64,000 nt of DNA from Aquanectria penicillioides (lineage: Eukaryota > Ascomycota > Sordariomycetes > Hypocreales > Nectriaceae): NCBI GenBank assembly GCA_003415625.1, contig PYIU01000002.1, positions 6,820,001 to 6,884,000 on the forward strand, written 5' to 3'. Made by a program: the position numbers and the translations under genes. Under the pieces are notes generated by a model. That model worked only from the letters and a program-made list of their open reading frames with translations. It was not told the origin of the DNA and ran no database searches. Numbering within the stretch: position 1 is the stretch's first letter; each line of letters starts with the position of its first letter. Of this stretch, positions 59,014-64,000 are shown one piece after another.

Positions 59014-62000
59014 TTACGCCTCGGTCGCGGCCACACCCTGAGGCACCACAATACCACTTCCCCTGGCTGTGCTCTGCTTGCCGAAAGACTCGCCAGTGTC
59101 CTTTCGGGAGAAGGAGGCCCAAGTCTTGAAGCTCGACAACGACATGGTGCGGCCAAGCTTGCGACCCTCTTCGTCGGATCCACCCTGGCCCCAGGTTCCT
59201 CGCTTGACGGGCGCATCCTCGAGAAGGCGGAAGTGGCGCTTGGTCAACTTCCAGAGTTCAATGCCGGCAACGAAGACGAAAGTGAAGCCGACGGACAGAG
59301 CCCACTCCCAGGTGATGCCAGTGTGCTTGAAGAACTTGTGGTTCAGGAAGGGGATGTAGACAACAGGGAACACGGACAGACCGCCGACGATGACAGACCA
59401 GAACAGGAACCTGTTGGAGTAGATATCCTTGAAGAAAGGGAACTTGCTGTCGTCATCCGGGTTGAGGCGGAAGATGGAGCGGCGGAGACTCTTGAACTCC
59501 CAGGCAGAGATCAGAATCAACCAGGTAAGCTCAGCAAAGGTAGCGGCACGGGCCTTGAAGACGGGGATGCAAGCCTCGGAGTAGCTCTGGTTGCACTCAG
59601 TTCCAAGGTTACCGTCGTTAGCGCCGTAGATGATGATGCAGAAGGTGGCCATGGTGCAGGCACCCATGATGCAGCCATAGACAATCATGTCGACAATGAT
59701 CTGGTTAGTGAAAACACCACGCTTCTTGTCCTGCGGGGGCTTGCGCATGACATCCTGCGCAGCAGCCTCACGACCGAGACCGAAGGCAGGGAATGACGAA
59801 GTGGCCATGTTGATCCAGATGATCTGAAGAGGGGAAACGGGGAACACGGAGAATCCAGACTTGTCAACGAAACCGAGGCCAGCAACCAGGAGAATAACTT
59901 CACCGACGTTGGAAGTGAGCAAGTGAAGCACAAACTTCTGGATGTTGTCGAACATGCGGCGACCCTCACGGATAGCAGAAACAATGGAGTTGAACTTGTC
60001 GTCAGTGAGCACGATCTTAGCAGCGGACTTAGCCACATCAGACCCGGATCCCATGGCGATACCGACATCAGCACGAGACAGAGACGGGGCGTCGTTAACA
60101 CCGTCACCAGTCATGGCCATGAAGGCGCCACGACGGCGGAGAGCGTCAATCATACGGGTCTTGGTGTCAGGAGCGCAACGAGCGATGACCAGAGGAAGCT
60201 CCTCAAGGGCGTCAATCTGCTCATCGGTCATTCTATCGAAATCGGTAGCCTTCTGGACAATGGACTGGGCGACGTGATCGGGCAGGATACCAAGGTTGCG
60301 AGGGATGATACCAACTTCCTTTGCAATGGCCTTGGCGGTCTCGGGATGATCACCAGTAAGCATGTGGACGCGAATACCGGCCTGAGAACACTCGGCGATG
60401 GAAGGCTTAGTCTCTCGGCGAGGGGGTCGTATATACCAGCGAGACCAAGGAGGGTAAGGCCCTGCTCAACCTCGGATCGAAGCTTCTCATCCTCGTCGGG
60501 GGTTGAAGCCTGCTTAGAGGTGAAGCGACCGTTCCAGGAGCGGTAAGCAATAGCAAGCACACGCTGGCCCTGGGAGGCGAGCGCGTTCATCTCGTTCAGA
60601 ACACCGTCCTTTAGCTCGTCGGTGACAGCCTGTCTGTTTTCACCAGTGCCAATGTGCGAACAGAGATCCAGAATGCGCTCGACAGCACCCTTGGTGAAGA
60701 TCATGCTGTTCTCGGTCTCAATGATGGACCCACTAGCATCGCTTGGGGCATCGTAAATGACAGACATGCGCTTGATGGAAGAGTCAAAGGGGAACTCGGC
60801 TACCTGCTTCCAGCCCTGTCCCTCGAGGGTCTTCTTGCCGCAGGTGAAGCGATGGGCAAAGACTTGCAGGGCAATCTCAGTAGGCTCACCGGTGGTCTGC
60901 CAATTCTCTTCTTTCTCATCAAATCGGACAGTAGCTAGGTTGCAAAGGGCTGAGGACAACAGGAAAGCACGGAGTCCATCAGTCATCTCGCAGTCAAGCT
61001 CGGGTTCTGGAGCCTTAGGCTTAGTAAGGTTAAGCTTCTCATCAGGAACATCAAACTTGAGGACAGCAGCGGAGCGCTCTCGATCGTAGTCACGGGGAGG
61101 CTCCTCCTTCTCAGGCTCCTCGGGATTCTCCTTGGAGTATGTGACCTTGCCCTTGGTAGGGTCGTTGGGGCTCTGAGACTCGCGAACGGTGTAGAGGTGG
61201 GAAGATGGGATCCAGGCTTTGCGGACAATCATGGCACCTTCGGTGAGTGTGCCGGTCTTGTCGGAGCAAATGTTGGTAACGCCACCGAGGGCCTCGAGGG
61301 CGGAGAGATCACGAACGACGACGTTGGCCTTTCGCATAACGGTGACGGCCACAACCATGGTAATTGTCAAGACACTATTAATCTAGTTAGTTATCGTGCT
61401 AAACTCAATTCCTAGAAATAAACTTACGCAACCAGAGACTCAGGGATAATAGCAATACCCAGAGACGTAGCATAAATGATGACTTCGTTTCGCATGTCAA
61501 AGTGGTTAACGGCAAACACAATGATAGCAAGGATAACAGCGCAACCGAACAGAACGTAGGCAAGAGCAGAGAGCTTCCTCTGGAGGGGAGTACCCTCAGT
61601 CAAGCCAAGGAACTTGCCAATGATGTCGTAGATGCGCTTTGAGAGACCGACGACAGGCTGTCGCTTCCCGTACTTTCGCCAGTTCATAGAGCGACCAGCC
61701 TTGCGTTGCTTCTTGGAAGTGGAGGCAGCAATCTTGCCAACCTCGGTGACCATACCAGTTGCAGTAACAATACCACGGCCACGGCCCTTTCGGACGACAG
61801 TGGTGGCATAAGCCATGTTGATGCGGTCACCGATACCAATTTCCTCCTCAGAGGTGACAACCTTCTCGGTGCCAGGCGCCATGATTTGGTTATCGGTTAT
61901 TTTCTCGACGGGGATAGACTCGCCAGTAAGCTGGCCTTCTTCGCAGGCCAAGTTCATGGCCTCAAACAGTCGGAGATCAGCAGGGACAGTGTCACCCATT

Positions 62001-62562
62001 TTCAGAAGGACGATGTCGCCGGGAACAACCTCGGGGCTGTTTGATAGTTAGTACTCACTTAAACAATCGTCGCTAATGCGAATAGGGAAAGTAAGGAATT
62101 CTTACTTGGAAATAACTTGAGTTTTTCCATCACGAAGGACCATGGCACTGGGGGATGAGAGGGCACGCAGGGCATCCATGCGCTTTTCAGCACGATACTC
62201 CTGCCAGAAGCCAATAGTGACGTTGAGCGCAATGACAAAAGCGAGGACACCACCTTCGATGTAATCTCTGATACCAAAGCTCAGGGCCATTGCGAAGACC
62301 AGGACCTAATGTAAGTTGTTAGCAAATGATCCACCGTGTCCAGCTGGGGAGGTAGACCAACGATAATCATGGCATTGAGAATTTGTTTGGTTAGGATGCT
62401 GTACCAAGGTACAGTGCCTCCAACATCCAGCTCATTCTTGGGGTATTGTTGTTGCAGCTGTGCAACTTGGGTCGACGTCAGGCCCTTGTCGATATCGGTG
62501 CCAAGAGCCTGCGCCGTCTCTTCAACGGAGAGTAGGAAGGGGTGCTTGGGGCACTCTGCCAT
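59014..62562 (-). CDS. ENA1: ENA-type (type IID) Na+/K+-exporting P-type ATPase, one apparent frameshift
   Basis: A plasma-membrane pump that uses ATP to export Na+ or K+, important at high salt and alkaline pH. Four exons on the minus strand: 62562-62362, 62305-62106, 62036-61428 and 61374-59014, with 53-69 nt introns. The product is about 1,123 residues. Visible elements are the N-terminal cation-ATPase segment, the actuator TGES in EGQLTGESIPVE, the membrane motif IPES, the phosphorylation site CSDKTGTLTEG and the nucleotide-binding KGAVERILD. The hinge motif MTGDGVNDAPSL follows, then the C-terminal helices. A Glu/Pro-rich loop follows the phosphorylation site, as in fungal ENA proteins. 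The frame is lost once, in the G5 run 60422-60426 (C run on the gene strand). Adding one base gives the expected IYDPPRRETKPS. This looks like an undercalled homopolymer. Confidence 0.93.
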
Positions 62563-62905
62563 GGCTGCGGTTCGGTATTTGACCGTAGCTAAGAAAAGGG
62601 AGTGGGGGAGGGTGAAATTTGTTCAGTCGTGCTCTCAGGGTATATCGTGATGGTCGCTGTTTTGTTAAGTGTGGAGACAGGTAAACTCAATGGCCAAGAC
62701 AGAGGTAAAGGTCTACCCAAAAGCCATTGGCGCGGTATGGAGAAGCGATTGGGGCTCGGGGATGGAAGAGCGATCCAGTGGTAGGTATTGACACGGATAT
62801 AGCCTTGGTAGTCTAGACCTGTTTCTGTGTCTTGGCTGTTGTTCTCCTTGGTGAAGATGTACGACGGGAAGAAGAACCTTGTTGGATTGGATGTGGGGGA
62901 CCGTC

Positions 62906-62914
62906 ATATATATA
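62906..62914 (-). promoter_or_regulatory. TATA-like element
   Basis: ATATATATA lies about 345 bp upstream of the ENA ATG, between the first and third PacC-type sites. A long 5' leader would be implied if it is used. Confidence 0.4.
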
Positions 62915-63219
62915 CCTCGAGTCTATTGCCCGTTCCCAAACTTCCCCATCATCACTCCAGATGTAGAACCCACCCGAAGGACCTGTCTTGCCATGATCGG
63001 GCTTCTTGGAGTTCTTGGCGAAATCCCGTTGCGAACGCAACAACGAGTCAGAAGGGAGAGGCGTAATTCTCTGCGTTGCTTGTTCCCCACGGACCGTGAC
63101 GGCTTGAACCAGGGGGTGTGTCTTGGCTCTTGGCTCTTGGCTATCTATGGTGGTGGTGGTTGGAAGGCGGTTTGTGGTGGTGGGACAGGTGGAGGAGGAA
63201 GGCCGTTCGGGGGATCCCG

Positions 63220-63227
63220 TGACGTCA
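63220..63227. promoter_or_regulatory. Perfect CRE (TGACGTCA)
   Basis: The palindromic ATF/CREB element lies about 660 bp upstream of the ENA start. Yeast ENA1 is repressed through a CRE by the Hog1 target Sko1, so an osmostress ATF/CREB input is plausible here. Confidence 0.55.
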
Positions 63228-64000
63228 AGAGAGAGCCGCCGCGCAGCCGGGCCCCAGGCCGAAAAGACGACAGTTTGAACTCCCCGGCCTCGGTTGTGGT
63301 GGCGCTGCCTGCGCTTTGTCCGGGACCGGTGTGTGTGGTACTGAGTAGAGGCTTGTACCGTATGTGTGTGCGAATGGTGTGGTTGAGTGGGGAGGGGTGG
63401 TGGGCGCACGCGGCGCTTGGCGCTTGGCGCTCTGAGCAGAACAGGAGCAGAACCAAGCATACGCGGATGCGAGCGAGCGTGAGGTCATTGGGTCAGAAAC
63501 TGGGATACGCTGGTTGCAGATAGCTGATGCGACCCCATCAGACTCCCCTGTAGTTGTGTCGTTTTCTTCTGTCATGGCGATTGCCCTTGAGAATTGGCAT
63601 TCATCATCAAACAGGGTTTGCGCCGATGTTCCTCTCAGCGAAACCCCGGGCCGGTTCTTCATCTCCCAGGTCCCATGCCCCATCCAGCCCAGCTGACATC
63701 ATTGCTGACGGGCCCTACCGAAAACATAGTAGAGATGTAGTTCTCATAACTGCTCACCTATCTACGGACCACGAGATAGTCACGGCATTACAAGTGGACT
63801 ATGCTTCATGTCTCTGATACTCCCAAGACGCTGCCAACGCCTACCATTGATAACTAGTGGAGTCTAACAAGGGCGGAAGTTCGCCCCGGGGCAACAAAAT
63901 GCTTGGCCATCTCAACAATCCAGCAAGACAATCTCACCGAGAACCTAAACGGATCAAAGTTCAGCAGCAAAACCCACTTTGGCGCCTAATGCTCACTCTT

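Larger units (their letters stand above)
62693..63428 (-). promoter_or_regulatory. Cluster of eight PacC-type GCCAAG sites upstream of the ENA ATPase
   Basis: GCCAAG (PacC consensus GCCARG) occurs on the plus strand at 62693-62698. On the minus strand (gene strand) it occurs at 62831-62836, 63014-63019, 63122-63127, 63129-63134, 63136-63141, 63416-63421 and 63423-63428. Three copies form a 7-bp tandem (CTTGGCT on the plus strand) and two another 7-bp pair. PacC/Rim101 activates alkaline-pH genes, and ENA pumps are established targets in fungi. Confidence 0.7.
62563..64000. other. Long upstream region of the ENA ATPase gene
   Basis: No coding sequence is supported up to the window edge. Frames on both strands are low-complexity. 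The region holds a TATA-like element, many GCCAAG sites and a CRE, listed separately, so it is best read as an extended promoter. Confidence 0.65.

Noticed and set aside
59233..60546. Plus-strand open frames opposite the ENA ATPase
   Set aside because: Antisense shadows of a strongly biased coding strand; they lack independent conservation signals.
62813..63460. Minus-strand open frame of 215 codons upstream of the ENA gene
   Set aside because: Low-complexity His/Arg/Thr/Pro text with no family resemblance. The interval is better explained as promoter with repeated PacC sites.

Overview
The window is nuclear DNA of a filamentous ascomycete, most likely a Sordariomycete. The support is 48-233 nt introns with GT..AG ends and CTAAC-type branch sites, two Zn2Cys6 regulators, an ENA-type Na+/K+ ATPase, a UvsD/ATRIP checkpoint protein, a LaeA-like methyltransferase and GPI or secreted Ser/Thr-rich proteins. 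No organelle, virus, tRNA or rRNA sequence was recognised, and no intact transposon was found. Exon boundaries were assigned by eye from splice signals and family continuity.

Layout. (1) 1-10.6 kb: 3' part of UDP-glucose 6-dehydrogenase, a GPI-type wall protein, a small Rossmann oxidoreductase, then a large repeat-rich GLEYA-type adhesin broken into several frames. (2) 10.6-24 kb: an AT-rich, gene-poor island with a DUF7053-like protein, a three-exon RidA/YjgF gene, a RIP-like decayed F-box/DUF7600 gene, an ankyrin remnant and one strikingly GC-rich, intronless, bacterial-type short-chain dehydrogenase. (3) 22-26.6 kb: two divergent Zn2Cys6 regulators. (4) 29.5-39.3 kb: a secreted Cys-rich protein with M15-type metal motifs, UvsD/ATRIP, CDP-diacylglycerol synthase and an amidase. 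(5) 39.3-45.6 kb: a long stretch without recognisable genes. (6) 45.6-56.2 kb: alpha/beta hydrolase, eight-exon LaeA-like methyltransferase, SulP/STAS transporter and PTS2-tagged peroxisomal thiolase. (7) 57.8-64 kb: a truncated GH128-like glucanase pseudogene and the ENA ATPase, whose upstream region is packed with PacC-type GCCAAG sites and one perfect CRE.

The core genes are independent housekeeping or stress functions (cell-wall precursors, phospholipids, DNA checkpoint, beta-oxidation, ion homeostasis), so no biosynthetic cluster is evident. A technical theme runs through the window. Genes that should be intact (UDP-glucose dehydrogenase, UvsD, ENA ATPase) carry single-base losses, mostly in or beside short homopolymers, which looks like assembly undercalling. 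The F-box remnant is different: it keeps one frame for 1.5 kb but has five TAA/TAG stops, as expected from C-to-T repeat-induced point mutation.
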